Source: a bacterium
GTDB lineage: Bacteria; Methylomirabilota; Methylomirabilia; Methylomirabilales; 2-02-FULL-66-22
Direction: 5' to 3'
DNA: 64,000 nucleotides
NCBI GenBank assembly: GCA_029580855.1
Contig: JAKPQH010000082.1
Location: 43,762-107,761, forward strand
Positions within the stretch are counted from its first letter, which is position 1. Each line of letters starts with the position of its first letter. The position numbers were made by a program, and so were the translations under genes. The notes under the pieces are model-generated. The model did no database searches, had not been told where the DNA came from, and saw only the letters and a list, made by a program, of their open reading frames with translations. Shown here in pieces: positions 35,863 to 45,198 of the stretch.

Positions 35863-37350
35863 CTACTCCGCTCTGCGTCCCCGCCAGGCATCCCATCCGA
35901 GTACCGCGATTAGGATGAGGGATATTCCAAGCAATGTCGCCGAAATGGGATGACTGAAAAAGATCATGGGGTCTTGCGCCGAGAGCGTCAGCGCCTGGCG
36001 AAGGGATTGCTCGAACATAGGCCCCAGGACGAGCGCAAGGATGAAAGGCGCCAGCTCGTACCCGCGCCTCCGGAGCAGATAGCCCATCAGGCCAAAGAGG
36101 ATCATCACCCACAAATCGAACGTGTTGAGATTTGTCGAGTACGTCCCGATCACGCAGAGGAGCAGGATGAGCGGGAACAGGATCCGGTACGGGATCTTGA
36201 GGAACTGCACCCAGATGTTGATCAGCGGCAGGTTCAGGATCAGCAACATGACGTTGCCGACGTAGAAGCTGGCGATCACCCCCCAAAAGATCTCCGGGTG
36301 CCGGCTCAGGAGCAGCGGCCCCGGCTGCACGCCATGAATGATGAGGGCGCCCATCAGGACTGCGGTCACCGGCGCGCCCGGCAGTCCCAGCGAGAGGAGG
36401 GGAATCATCGACCCGGCTACGGCCGCGTTGTTGGCCGACTCGGGACCCGCCACGCCTTCGATCGCCCCCTTCCCGAACCGCTCCGGATGCTTCGAGAGCC
36501 GCCGCTCGATCCCGTAGGAAAGGAAGGACGAGGTCACGTTGCCGGCGCCCGGGAGCAGACCGAGAAAGAAGCCGAGAACGCTCCCGCGCGTAATGGGCAT
36601 CAGCGCCGCGCGCATCTCCTCTCGATTTGGCAGAATGCGTCCAATGCTGGTTGTGTAGATTTCTCGGTTTTCCGTCTCTTCCATGTTGAGGAGGATTTCC
36701 GACACCCCAAACATCCCCATGATCACCGCGACGAGGTCCGCACCATTCATGAGATTGGGGATGCCGAACGTGAATCGCTGCGCTCCGCTCACCGTGTCGA
36801 GACCGATGCACGACACGAAAAGGCCGAGGCACAGCATGAGAAAAGCCTTCAACCGAGAGCCGCCAATGACGAACATGGTGGCGACGAACCCCAACGTCAT
36901 GACCGCAAAATATTCCGGGGGACCGAACTTGAGCGCGACCTTGACGAGAAGCGGCGACAGCAGGTTGAGGCCCACCGTGCTGATGGTCCCGGCAATAAAG
37001 GACCCGATGGCGGCAATCCCAAGCGCAAGACCCGCGCGCCCTTGCCGCGCCATCTGATAGCCGTCCATGCACGTCACGACCGAGGCCGCCTCGCCCGGGA
37101 TGTTCACCAAGACCGAGGTCGTGGAGCCGCCGTACATGGACCCGTAAAAGATGCCGGACAGCATGATGATGGAGCCCGTCGCGTCGATCTTGTAGGTGAT
37201 GGGCAGGAGCATCGAAAGGGTGGCGAGCGGCCCGATACCTGGAAGGACCCCGATGAGGGTTCCAACGAAGCAGCCGACCAGGCAATAAAAGAGATTGGCG
37301 GGGGTCAGGGCCGTGCCGAAACCGAGCAGCACATTCTCCAGAATTCCCAT
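35863..37350 (-). CDS. tctA: TTT transporter large membrane subunit, TctA (second set)
   Basis: 495 residues, about 12 helices. GVLPGIGPLATLSMLLPIT near 38-56, YGGSTTSVLVNIPGEAASVVTCMDG at about 73-97, GLLPGAGNVTSSFLSYG and SLGLPGAPVTAVLMGALIIHG are diagnostic. Starts at ATG 37350, 11 nt after the tctB stop. The substrate is unknown; the surrounding dehydrogenases suggest a hydroxy or sugar acid. Confidence 0.93.
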   Translation of the reverse strand: MGILENVLLGFGTALTPANLFYCLVGCFVGTLIGVLPGIGPLATLSMLLPITYKIDATGSIIMLSGIFYGSMYGGSTTSVLVNIPGEAASVVTCMDGYQMARQGRAGLALGIAAIGSFIAGTISTVGLNLLSPLLVKVALKFGPPEYFAVMTLGFVATMFVIGGSRLKAFLMLCLGLFVSCIGLDTVSGAQRFTFGIPNLMNGADLVAVIMGMFGVSEILLNMEETENREIYTTSIGRILPNREEMRAALMPITRGSVLGFFLGLLPGAGNVTSSFLSYGIERRLSKHPERFGKGAIEGVAGPESANNAAVAGSMIPLLSLGLPGAPVTAVLMGALIIHGVQPGPLLLSRHPEIFWGVIASFYVGNVMLLILNLPLINIWVQFLKIPYRILFPLILLLCVIGTYSTNLNTFDLWVMILFGLMGYLLRRRGYELAPFILALVLGPMFEQSLRQALTLSAQDPMIFFSHPISATLLGISLILIAVLGWDAWRGRRAE

Positions 37351-37361
37351 CGTAGCCTTCC

Positions 37362-37823
37362 CTAAAACCCCAGCAGTCCCTTGGGCAGGGGCACCTGCAG
37401 CAGACCGTCAAACAATCCGTAGGCAGCCACACAGGAGACCGAGGCGACCACCAGAACGACCCACCATTTCTGCGGCTCGATCGCGCGGAGCAGGAAACAG
37501 GTGGCGAGGAACGCGCTGAGGAGGAACCCGAGGGTCGAGAGCGCCATCGCCATGAAGCAGAGAGCCCCCACGACGAGGAGAATCCGGATTGTTGCCGGCC
37601 GATTCGGAAGGAACGGCTGACGCGACGCGGGAGATGAGCGCTTCGGCAACTCCAGCACGAACAGCGCGAACCCCGAAACTCCGATGAGCACACCGGCGAC
37701 GAAGGGTATGAAACCGTTTCCGGGCCCCGACTCATCCCAAAGTGTGAGCTGGACCGAGAGAAGACAAATTGCGGTTCCCAGAAAAACCCAGAGGATGTTG
37801 TACGCCTGCTCGCACGTTCTCAT
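37362..37823 (-). CDS. tctB: TTT transporter small membrane subunit, TctB (second set)
   Basis: 153 residues with four helices, the normal TctB length. The segment GPGNGFIPFVAGVLIGVSG is the conserved P-x-x-P-type TctB motif. ATG 37823 with a GGAG site was chosen over GTG 37841. A perfect hairpin separates it from tctC. Confidence 0.87.
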   Translation of the reverse strand: MRTCEQAYNILWVFLGTAICLLSVQLTLWDESGPGNGFIPFVAGVLIGVSGFALFVLELPKRSSPASRQPFLPNRPATIRILLVVGALCFMAMALSTLGFLLSAFLATCFLLRAIEPQKWWVVLVVASVSCVAAYGLFDGLLQVPLPKGLLGF

Positions 37824-37876
37824 GCGACAGTCTCCGCGCACGCGTGCACACGATCCCGGCAGAACAGTCCGGCAAT

Positions 37877-37904
37877 GGGACGGAGCGGAAAACCGCTCCG
37901 TCCC
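37877..37904 (-). promoter_or_regulatory. Strong hairpin between tctC and tctB (second set)
   Basis: Perfect 12-bp stem GGGACGGAGCGG (37877-37888) with CCGCTCCGTCCC (37893-37904) and an AAAA loop. It begins about 10 nt after the tctC stop on the transcript. No U-tract follows, so partial termination or 3'-end protection of tctC mRNA is likelier than complete termination. Confidence 0.65.
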
Positions 37905-37913
37905 GTCTTGCGC

Positions 37914-38891
37914 CTACTTCGGCTCGATCGCCAGCTCTTTGGCGATCGCGGCGTACCGGGCCGCCTCCTCCTGGTAGTACTTCACAAAGTCCTTGTGACC
38001 TCTGAAGAAGGGGAAAATCCCGACCTTTTTCAAGTCGCTCTGAAACTCGGGGTCCTTGTACGCCTTGGCGAAGGCGTCCTCCAGGAAGTCAATGATCTCC
38101 TGGGGGGTTCCCGGCGGAACCGAGACGCCGCGGAAGTTGTACTGGGTGACGTCTTGCCCAAGCTCCTTCACCGAAGGCACGTTGGGCAAAGTCGGCGCGC
38201 GTTCCGCGCAGGACACCGCGACCGAAGTGACGAGCTTCCCTTCAATGCTGGGCATGGCTTCCACGATGAACGGAGTTGCGGAGTCCACGTGCCCGCCCGC
38301 AACGGCCTGAAGGGCCGGTGCGCCACCCTGATAGGACATCCGCAGGAACTTCACGCCATACGCCTTCTCAAGCTTGACACGGAAAAAATCGTGGCTGGTC
38401 CAGGTTCCCCCCATGGACATGGCGACCTTATTCGGATTCTTTCGCACGTGCTCGATGAATTGCTTGAAGTCCATCCCGAGGGCGTTCTTCACGACGAGCA
38501 CATGGGGATCCGCGGCGATCTGTGCGACGGGCACGAAGTCCTTGTATGTGTACGGCACGCCCTTGACGGTCAATTCATCGGTCACCTGGTTGTTGCTGAT
38601 CGTGCCCAGCGTGTATCCGTCGGGCTTGGAGCGGGCGATGTCCGTATTGCCGATCACCCCACCGCCGCCAACCTTGTTGAGCACGACAATGCGCGTGCCC
38701 ACGTGTTTCTCCGCGTACTTGGCCAGGATTCGGAACGTCGCGTCTTGCCCACCGCCGGCAGGAAAGGCCACAACCATCTCAATCGGCTTCGTCGGATACT
38801 TCGCTGCCCCGGCCTCAGCGACCCCTTCGGCGATCCCTAGTCCGAGGAGGATCGCGCCGCCAATACACACGAGCGCTCTCAGATGCTTCAT
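37914..38891 (-). CDS. tctC: TTT transporter periplasmic binding protein, TctC (second set)
   Basis: 325 residues from ATG 38891 (GGAGGTGGAG site). Signal peptide MKHLRALVCIGGAILLGLG. Bug fold: YPTKPIEMVVAFPAGGGQDATFR, NKVGGGGVIGNTDIARSKPDGYTLG, MSYQGGAPALQAVAGGHVDSATP. The ligand is not predictable. The alcohol dehydrogenase gene lies 153 nt upstream on the same strand. Confidence 0.93.
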   Translation of the reverse strand: MKHLRALVCIGGAILLGLGIAEGVAEAGAAKYPTKPIEMVVAFPAGGGQDATFRILAKYAEKHVGTRIVVLNKVGGGGVIGNTDIARSKPDGYTLGTISNNQVTDELTVKGVPYTYKDFVPVAQIAADPHVLVVKNALGMDFKQFIEHVRKNPNKVAMSMGGTWTSHDFFRVKLEKAYGVKFLRMSYQGGAPALQAVAGGHVDSATPFIVEAMPSIEGKLVTSVAVSCAERAPTLPNVPSVKELGQDVTQYNFRGVSVPPGTPQEIIDFLEDAFAKAYKDPEFQSDLKKVGIFPFFRGHKDFVKYYQEEAARYAAIAKELAIEPK

Positions 38892-39044
38892 TGCTCCACC
38901 TCCAAATGCAGCCATAAAACCATTCACCGGACGTGTCATGTGCGGCTGCTCCCGGCAAGGCCGGCTCCTTGGCGCGGGCGGGATGCACACAGCCGACATT
39001 TCATGATCAACCGATCCGACCGGTCGTCGTCCCGAGTACCTGGC

Positions 39045-40085
39045 TCAGCCCTCCAGGTTCTGGACGTCCACGAGGATCTTCATGACGTCGTTCGGGAATT
39101 CGTCGATGTAGCGGAACGCCTCGAGCGTCTTCCGGAACGGGTATACCGCCGTGATGAATCCGTCGGTGTGGATCTTGCCCTCGCGGATGAACGCGATCGC
39201 GTCCGCGAAATCCTCGCGCACGTACATCATGTGGCCGTACAGGGTGATCTCCTGGCGCTGGATCAGCGGCATCTCGACCTCCAGCGGATCCTTGTAGTTG
39301 CCGGTGATGACGACGGACGAGCTACGGCGGGCCACCTCGAGGATGCTCTTGAAGCCGGAGCGGGTGGCGGCGGCATCGATGATGATGTCGGCCTTGCGCA
39401 TCCCGAAGTGCGTCTCGATCGCATCCGTCAGGCTCGTCTCGGCGACATTGACCGCGACGTCGATGCCGCATTCCTTCGCGAGCGCCAGCTTCTTGCCGTT
39501 GATGTCGGAGACCATGACCTTGGCGGCGCCAAGCGCCTTGGCGGCCTGAGCGGTCATGTTGCCGATCGTGCCGGCCCCGACGACCAGAACGTTCGCGTCC
39601 TTGTAGTTCGGCGCGCGCTTGACGGCGCCGACGCCGACGGCCAGCGGCTCGACGAGTGCGACCTGCTGCGGGTTCATGTCCCGGGTGCATTTGTGGAGGA
39701 ATTTCGCGTCAACCACGACGAGCTGGGCCATGTAGCCATCCGCATGGACGCCCTGGACCTTCAACCGCTCGCAGACATTGAACCGGCCGCTGCGGCACGG
39801 ATAGCATTCGCCGCAATAGATTTGCGGCTCGACGGTGACGAGATCGCCCGCCGCGAAGCCGGTGACGTTCTTGCCGGTCTTGACGATCGAAGCCGACAGT
39901 TCGTGGCCGAACACAACCGGGAACGTCATATACTTGTGCTTGCCGTGGTACATCTGGATGTCGGAGCCGCAGATCCCGACATAGTGAATCTTCAAGAGCA
40001 CGTCCGAATCCGTGATTTCGGGGATCGACTTTTCCTGCAGTTCGATCGTGAAGGGGGCGGTCAGGTTTGCTCTCAGCATGGTCAT
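39045..40085 (-). CDS. Zinc-dependent alcohol/polyol dehydrogenase (MDR family)
   Basis: 346 residues. Catalytic zinc ligands C39 (GICGSD), H61/E62 (FGHE) and a distal Glu in VEPLAVG. Structural zinc cysteines are C91, C94, C97 and C105 (YCGECYPCRSGRFNVC). The Rossmann motif is VVGAGTIGNMTAQAA near 170. This pattern fits sorbitol-, threonine- and L-galactonate/L-idonate-type dehydrogenases that oxidise a secondary alcohol with NAD+. ATG 40085 follows AAGGG. Immediately downstream of the COG4091 gene, so the two likely act in one oxidation route. Confidence 0.9.
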   Translation of the reverse strand: MTMLRANLTAPFTIELQEKSIPEITDSDVLLKIHYVGICGSDIQMYHGKHKYMTFPVVFGHELSASIVKTGKNVTGFAAGDLVTVEPQIYCGECYPCRSGRFNVCERLKVQGVHADGYMAQLVVVDAKFLHKCTRDMNPQQVALVEPLAVGVGAVKRAPNYKDANVLVVGAGTIGNMTAQAAKALGAAKVMVSDINGKKLALAKECGIDVAVNVAETSLTDAIETHFGMRKADIIIDAAATRSGFKSILEVARRSSSVVITGNYKDPLEVEMPLIQRQEITLYGHMMYVREDFADAIAFIREGKIHTDGFITAVYPFRKTLEAFRYIDEFPNDVMKILVDVQNLEG

Positions 40086-40134
40086 GCCCTTTCGAGTCGT
40101 ATCGCCATCCTGCTCCCGCACCTCCGCCGCGCCG

Positions 40135-41526
40135 CTAGCGCAGCGCGAAGGTCTTCTCGAGTTCCCGCCGCAGCCGCCACAGGAGCGAGTCCTCGGGGGC
40201 CTCTACCATTTCCGCCGCGATGAGGGTCCCCGCGGGGACGTCGCGCAGCAACCGGTTCCCGGCCATCAGGTAGAAGGGGATCGGGTTTGCCCCGCTCGCC
40301 GCCCGCGCCGGGACCAGCAGGCCGTCCACGCCGTCGATCTGATGGTGGTGCCCCGTGGCCTCGAGGACGGTCCCCGCCTGGAGCGGCTTGTTGGTTCTCC
40401 CGACCACGTCGAAGCGCGGCTGGACATCGTCCGGTCCCGACGACCTGCCGTGGAGCACCGCGGACAGCACCGTCGTGGCCGACTCGACGCCGAGCAGGTG
40501 CGATGGCCGGTAGATCATGGCCGCGTCGCCTGCGCGGTTGACCACGTGCCCTTTGGCGCGCAGAACCTCCCACGACCTGCGGTCCTCGCAGCGAACCACC
40601 ACAAAGACGCCGCCCGCAAAGCTCGCCTCGTCCGGCCGCCGGAGCGAGTTGACGACATCCACCCTCCCGGACCCGTGGAGAATCCCTCCCATCTCCACCG
40701 GCACCAGAACGTCGGCGATCTCCGGCGTGCGCGCGATGGGCGCATGGAACGCGGGCACATCCGGGGCGAGTCCCGTGGCATTGGCCACGAGCCCCATCTC
40801 CACCAGATCGGGCACCGTGTGCTGCGGAATCGCCGCCAGCGCCTCGCCGCGGGCCCGCACCACGGCGCCGACGTCCCGCCCGCCAAATTCCCAGAGCGCG
40901 TCGACCGCGCGGCCGTCCGCCGCCCGGTCCAGGCTTGTCACCTGCTTGGTGGCGGGATCGTACACGAAGTCGTACTCGCTGGTTTTCCCGGCACAGAGAA
41001 CCTCCACACCGATCACGCCGGCCCACACGACCAGTTGCATGAGGAGGCTCGGCTGGTCGCCGTCCACCGGCGTGTAGACCAACCCTGCGGCCTTGGCCTT
41101 GCGGTGGAACAGCGGCCCGACCACGGAATCCGCCTCCTTCGACACCATGGCCACGTGCTTCCCGTTTCTGAGCGCCGCATCCGCGTGGATCGCGGCCGCC
41201 TCGGGCGCGCCCGTGGATTCCACGACGATGTCGATCGGGAGCTGGATCAGCATCGTGGCGTCGCTCGAGACGACGACCTTGCCCGCCTCCAGCGCCGTCT
41301 TCGCTGCGGCCGGGTCGTCACAGATCGCGATGGCCCCCTCGGGATGCCCGGCGTGCTTGAAGGCCGCCACGCCGCGCTCCACGCGCCGGGCGTGTATGGC
41401 GGAGACCATCAGGCCCGGCGTCCTCCGCGACTGGGCGACGAAAGAAAACCCGTACTCCCCCGCACCGATGACCAGCGCGCGGACCGTCCGGTCTCGAGCG
41501 GAGCGCTGCAGCGTCTCCAGATACAT
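40135..41526 (-). CDS. COG4091-type NAD(P)-binding dehydrogenase with C-terminal SAF domain
   Basis: 463 residues from ATG 41526 (AGGAGG site). A homoserine-dehydrogenase-like Rossmann domain starts at VIGAGEYG (20-27) and includes VESTGAPEAAAIHADAAL and VSKEADSVVG. The C-terminal third has the SAF-like segment RTNKPLQAGTVLEATG and IPFYLMAGNRLL. The family is often called predicted homoserine dehydrogenase, but the SAF part is shared with sugar-acid dehydratases and the real substrate is not established. First gene of the dehydrogenase/TTT/TRAP run and separated from the upstream TTT set by a hairpin. Confidence 0.82.
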   Translation of the reverse strand: MYLETLQRSARDRTVRALVIGAGEYGFSFVAQSRRTPGLMVSAIHARRVERGVAAFKHAGHPEGAIAICDDPAAAKTALEAGKVVVSSDATMLIQLPIDIVVESTGAPEAAAIHADAALRNGKHVAMVSKEADSVVGPLFHRKAKAAGLVYTPVDGDQPSLLMQLVVWAGVIGVEVLCAGKTSEYDFVYDPATKQVTSLDRAADGRAVDALWEFGGRDVGAVVRARGEALAAIPQHTVPDLVEMGLVANATGLAPDVPAFHAPIARTPEIADVLVPVEMGGILHGSGRVDVVNSLRRPDEASFAGGVFVVVRCEDRRSWEVLRAKGHVVNRAGDAAMIYRPSHLLGVESATTVLSAVLHGRSSGPDDVQPRFDVVGRTNKPLQAGTVLEATGHHHQIDGVDGLLVPARAASGANPIPFYLMAGNRLLRDVPAGTLIAAEMVEAPEDSLLWRLRRELEKTFALR

Positions 41527-41881
41527 GTGAGCCTCCTGCGAGCCGGCGCGAACCCGGCGCGTCGGCGGGCAAGCAAAATTTGCCACCCCGGCGCAATCCT
41601 TGCCCGTTGCCTCTCGGCCCGTGACCCCAACCATGCCGCTCGCAACACGCGATTACGCGATGAGTTAGGGTCCGCGTCCGCCGAATACCGAGGCTGGCAC
41701 CCACCTTGCTTCTCCTGCTGAGCAGCCGCTCGAAAAGATTCCAGCGCCAGGTCACCCCGCAGGCAAGGAAAGGAGGTCGCCAGTAGAGAGTCCGCCGGAG
41801 CCGTTTCCCACAACTGAATACGGGCACCACCCATCGCAGGGCATGACACACCTGCGACCTCTAGCCCCCGAGAGGGGATAG

Positions 41882-41909
41882 CCGCCCGCCGGACCGTTCC
41901 GGCGGGCGG
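41882..41909 (-). terminator. Strong hairpin after the third-set tctA
   Basis: Perfect 11-bp stem CCGCCCGCCGG (41882-41892) with CCGGCGGGCGG (41899-41909), 22 nt downstream of the tctA stop. No clear U-tract follows; a small CCCC/GGGG hairpin does. It probably separates the gntR-tctCBA transcript from the dehydrogenase cluster. The rest of 41527-41930 holds no recognisable gene. Confidence 0.55.
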
Positions 41910-41930
41910 TGCTGTTTCGCCCAGCCGCCG

Positions 41931-43427
41931 CTATCGCGCCAGTCCGCGTCGCACCACGGAATACAGGGGGAAAACGAAACAGAGGAGCGCCAGTGTCGCG
42001 ATCGTTCCGGCGAGTGGGTTCGACCAGAACACCAAGAGCGATCCCTTGGACAGGATCATGGACTGGCGGAACGCATCTTCTGCCCGGTCGCCCAGGACCA
42101 TGGCCAGGACCAGCGGCGCAACGGGATATCGCAGCCGACTCATGAAATAGCCCATAGCCCCGAAGGCAAGCATCAGCCAGAGGTCCAGCGGGGCGGACCC
42201 CACGGTCCACGTGCCGACGAGACAGACGATGACGATGAGCGGCCCGGTGATGGTAAACGGCGCGCGCAGGATCGCCGCAAAGAGCGGCACCGTCGTCAGC
42301 GCCATGATCACGCAGACCACGTTCGAGACGTACATCGAGGCGATCAGTCCCCAGACGAAGTCGGGCCGCTCGGCGAAGAGGGCGGGCCCCGGCGTGAGCC
42401 CCCAGATCATGAGGCCGCCAAGAAGCACGGCCGCCGTTGCTGAGCTGGGCAGGCCGAGGGCCAGCATCGGCAGCATGGCGGCGCATCCGGCGGCTTGGTC
42501 GGACACCTCGGAAGACACCAGCCCCTCCGGCTCACCCGTGCCGAAGCGGGCCCCCGCCTTGGAGAACCGCCGACCGATCCCGTAGCTCATGAAGGTGGAG
42601 GCGGTCGGCCCGCCGGGGGTGATCCCCATCCAGATGCCGATACAGGCGCTGCGCATGAGCGCGATCCAGTACCGCGGCCAGACCAAGGCGGCTCTGATGA
42701 CCTCGCGCGGGCTCAGCCGCGAGGCCACGGGCTCGACCGTCGCCGCCGACTCCTGCATGGTCTGGCACAGCTCCGCGATGCCGTAGAGACCGATGACGAC
42801 GACGAGCAGGCTGATGCCGCGGCTCAGCTCGGGAAAACCGTACGTCAGCCGCATCGATCCGGATACGGTGTCCATCCCGATGGATGCCCAGGCGAACCCC
42901 AGCGCGATCGAGACCACCGTCTTGATCGGCGCGCCGCCGCCGAAGGCGACGAAACTCCCGAAGGCCAGCATGAAGACGGTGAAATACTCGACCGGCGAAA
43001 ACCTGAGCGCGAAGCGGGTGGCCCAAGACGAGAGAAGCGTGACCGTGGCCACACCGGTGAGCGCCCCGAAGCCGGACGATAGGAAGGCCGTCGTCAGTGC
43101 CTCGGTGGCCCGCCCCGCCTTGGCCATCGGGTGGCCGTCGAAGGTCGTCGCGACCGACGAGGGCTCCCCGGGGATGTTGAAGAGGATCGAGGTCGTCGAT
43201 CCGCCGTAGAGGGCCCCCCAGTACATGCTGGTGAGCAGGATGATCGCAGAGACCGGATTCATGCCGAAGGTGAGCGGCATGAGCAGCGTGACGCCGTTGG
43301 GGGCCCCCAATCCGGGAAGCACGCCGACCAGGATTCCCAGGAACACCCCCACGATCATCAGGAGAATATTGTACGGGCTCACGGCCAGAGCGAACCCCTG
43401 CGCCAGCAGCGGGAAATTCTCGAACAT
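41931..43427 (-). CDS. tctA: TTT transporter large membrane subunit, TctA (third set)
   Basis: 498 residues, about 12 helices. GVLPGLGAPNGVTLLMPLTFG near 42-62, YGGSTTSILFNIPGEPSSVATTFDG, GITPGGPTASTFMSYG and ALGLPSSATAAVLLGGLMIWG mark the family. ATG 43427 after GAGGGGGGAGGG was chosen over an open extension to 43514. It completes the tctCBA set that follows the GntR regulator. Confidence 0.93.
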   Translation of the reverse strand: MFENFPLLAQGFALAVSPYNILLMIVGVFLGILVGVLPGLGAPNGVTLLMPLTFGMNPVSAIILLTSMYWGALYGGSTTSILFNIPGEPSSVATTFDGHPMAKAGRATEALTTAFLSSGFGALTGVATVTLLSSWATRFALRFSPVEYFTVFMLAFGSFVAFGGGAPIKTVVSIALGFAWASIGMDTVSGSMRLTYGFPELSRGISLLVVVIGLYGIAELCQTMQESAATVEPVASRLSPREVIRAALVWPRYWIALMRSACIGIWMGITPGGPTASTFMSYGIGRRFSKAGARFGTGEPEGLVSSEVSDQAAGCAAMLPMLALGLPSSATAAVLLGGLMIWGLTPGPALFAERPDFVWGLIASMYVSNVVCVIMALTTVPLFAAILRAPFTITGPLIVIVCLVGTWTVGSAPLDLWLMLAFGAMGYFMSRLRYPVAPLVLAMVLGDRAEDAFRQSMILSKGSLLVFWSNPLAGTIATLALLCFVFPLYSVVRRGLAR

Positions 43428-43440
43428 GGGCCCTCCCCCC

Positions 43441-43944
43441 TCAATACCAGCCGAGCCAGTTTTCCAGCGGGCCCTTGAGAAGCGGCGTGAGGAACACATA
43501 CTCGAAGAGCACAAAGAGGATCAGCGGGGTGCCCACGGCAACGGCGATCGTCACCCACAACCGGTGCCGCGCGATGTATCCGACCGTGAAGAGCAGGAAT
43601 AAGGCTGCGGCAACATAAATCCCGACGGCGATAGTCACACCCACCAGCACGATGACAGGGATGGCGAAGGCGACAACATTGCGTGTCTGTTCCCGGGTGA
43701 GGAAGACCTCGGCCGCCAGCTTTTTGCGTTGGACGATGGCGTGGCAAAAGTTGATCAGAGACGCCAGGACGATCAAGGTGCCGACGCGGAAGGGAAAATA
43801 GCCCGCCTCGGGGCCGATATCCCCCCAGCCGATGTTGAACTCCAGCGCGCCCTTGATGATGACCGCCCCGAAGGCTGCGAGAAACAGCGCGAACGCGCTC
43901 TCGACCGCGAAGCGCGAAATGAACGGAGTGGGTTCCTGTTCCAT
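43441..43944 (-). CDS. tctB: TTT transporter small membrane subunit, TctB (third set)
   Basis: 167 residues with about four helices; the GPEAGYFPFRVGTLIVLASL segment is the conserved TctB core. ATG 43944 has a GAGGAG site 13 nt upstream that abuts a strong hairpin, so hairpin formation could limit its translation. Confidence 0.87.
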   Translation of the reverse strand: MEQEPTPFISRFAVESAFALFLAAFGAVIIKGALEFNIGWGDIGPEAGYFPFRVGTLIVLASLINFCHAIVQRKKLAAEVFLTREQTRNVVAFAIPVIVLVGVTIAVGIYVAAALFLLFTVGYIARHRLWVTIAVAVGTPLILFVLFEYVFLTPLLKGPLENWLGWY

Positions 43945-43959
43945 TTCCGAGCTCCTCGT

Positions 43960-43990
43960 CCCGCCCCCGAGAAGACGCCTCGGGGGCGGG
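43960..43990 (-). promoter_or_regulatory. Strong hairpin just before tctB (third set)
   Basis: Perfect 12-bp stem CCCGCCCCCGAG (43960-43971) with CTCGGGGGCGGG (43979-43990), 7-nt loop. It lies 16 nt before the tctB start codon, in the 261-nt gap after tctC. The position suits both protection of the tctC message and partial masking of tctB translation. Confidence 0.65.
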
Positions 43991-44205
43991 ACCGAGTCAC
44001 ACGTTTGTAGTATTGCGGGCAAGCCGTTATTTCAGACCGCCCAAAACGATCCGGATGCCAAGCGGTTTGCGAAGGGCGGGGCGCCCCGCTGAACTCGGTC
44101 CGGGCGTATTGGGCGGTACGCCGCGACGGAAGTCCAAACGGACGGGGCGTCCACCCTGAGGATGGATCCCCGCAGATGGACCGTTTTCGGCGGCCCGCTG
44201 TTCCC

Positions 44206-45198
44206 TCATTTCACGAGCCAGCCCTGCTCCTCGAAGATTTTGCGGCCGCGCTCCTCGTCGGCCTTCATGAAGGCCTTAAGCTCGGCGGGCGCCATGTATT
44301 GGGCGCTCTGTGAGGTCTTGCTGATGTACTCGGCCCACTCCGGCGTCTCGCTCACTTTTTTGAACACCGCGGCGTAGTAGGCCACCGCAGCCTCGGGCAC
44401 ACCGGGCGGCAGGAAAGTATCGCGGGGCATCTTGTACTCGTCGATGGGAATCCCTTGCTCTTTGCAGGTCGGGATATCGCTCCACCCCATCGTCGCCGTC
44501 ACCTTGGGACCTGCCGGCAGCCGCGTTTTGCTGAAAACGCACAGCGGTGTGCCCTGCCCGCCCTTCCACTGGCCCACGTTTTCGGCCGGGTTGTTGGTGT
44601 TCGAATCGATGTGTCCGCCGGCCAACTGCACGGCGGCCTCGCCGCCCGACTTGAACGGCACGTACGTGACCTTGATCCCAGCGGCTTTCTCGATCATGCG
44701 GGTGAGAACCTCATCCGTGTCCTTGGACTGGCTGCCGCCCATTTTGATCTCGCCGGGGCGCTTCTTGGCCTCGGCGATGTACTCGGCCGCCGTTTTCCAC
44801 GGGGCGTTCGGCCGGGTCCAGAGCAGAAATTCGTCGAAAGCCATGGCGGCAATGGGATTCAGCTCGTCGTACTTCCAGCCCACCTTGGCCACCAGCGGCA
44901 GCATCCACTCGTTGTTGGTGCCGAACACGATCTTGTGCGGATCGCCCGTGGCCGACTTGACATACACGAAACCCTCGGCGCCCGAACCGCCTCCTTTGTT
45001 GAGGACAACGATCGGCTGGGTCATGAGCTTGTACTTCACGACGATGGACTGCACCGTGCGGGCAAAGATGTCGCTGCCTCCCCCGGCGCCTGCCGCCACC
45101 ACGAACTCCACGGGCCGGGTGGGTTGCCACTCGGCGGCCGCGGCGGCGATGGGCACAACCATCGCCGCGAAGACCAGGGCTGCCACGAACTTCCTCAT
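44206..45198 (-). CDS. tctC: TTT transporter periplasmic binding protein, TctC (third set)
   Basis: 330 residues. Signal peptide MRKFVAALVFAAMVVPIAAAAA, then RPVEFVVAAGAGGGSDIFART, NKGGGSGAEGFVYVKSATGD, YVPFKSGGEAAVQLAGGHID. The ATG at 45198 overlaps the GntR stop (ATGA), so regulator and binding protein are translationally coupled. Belongs to a TctC branch whose ligand is unknown. Confidence 0.92.
   Translation of the reverse strand: MRKFVAALVFAAMVVPIAAAAAEWQPTRPVEFVVAAGAGGGSDIFARTVQSIVVKYKLMTQPIVVLNKGGGSGAEGFVYVKSATGDPHKIVFGTNNEWMLPLVAKVGWKYDELNPIAAMAFDEFLLWTRPNAPWKTAAEYIAEAKKRPGEIKMGGSQSKDTDEVLTRMIEKAAGIKVTYVPFKSGGEAAVQLAGGHIDSNTNNPAENVGQWKGGQGTPLCVFSKTRLPAGPKVTATMGWSDIPTCKEQGIPIDEYKMPRDTFLPPGVPEAAVAYYAAVFKKVSETPEWAEYISKTSQSAQYMAPAELKAFMKADEERGRKIFEEQGWLVK

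Noticed and set aside
41560..41600. Minus-strand TGGCAAATTTTGC resembling a sigma-54 promoter upstream of the COG4091 gene
   Set aside because: The distance between the GG and GC doublets is 8 nt, not the 10 nt that sigma-54 requires.
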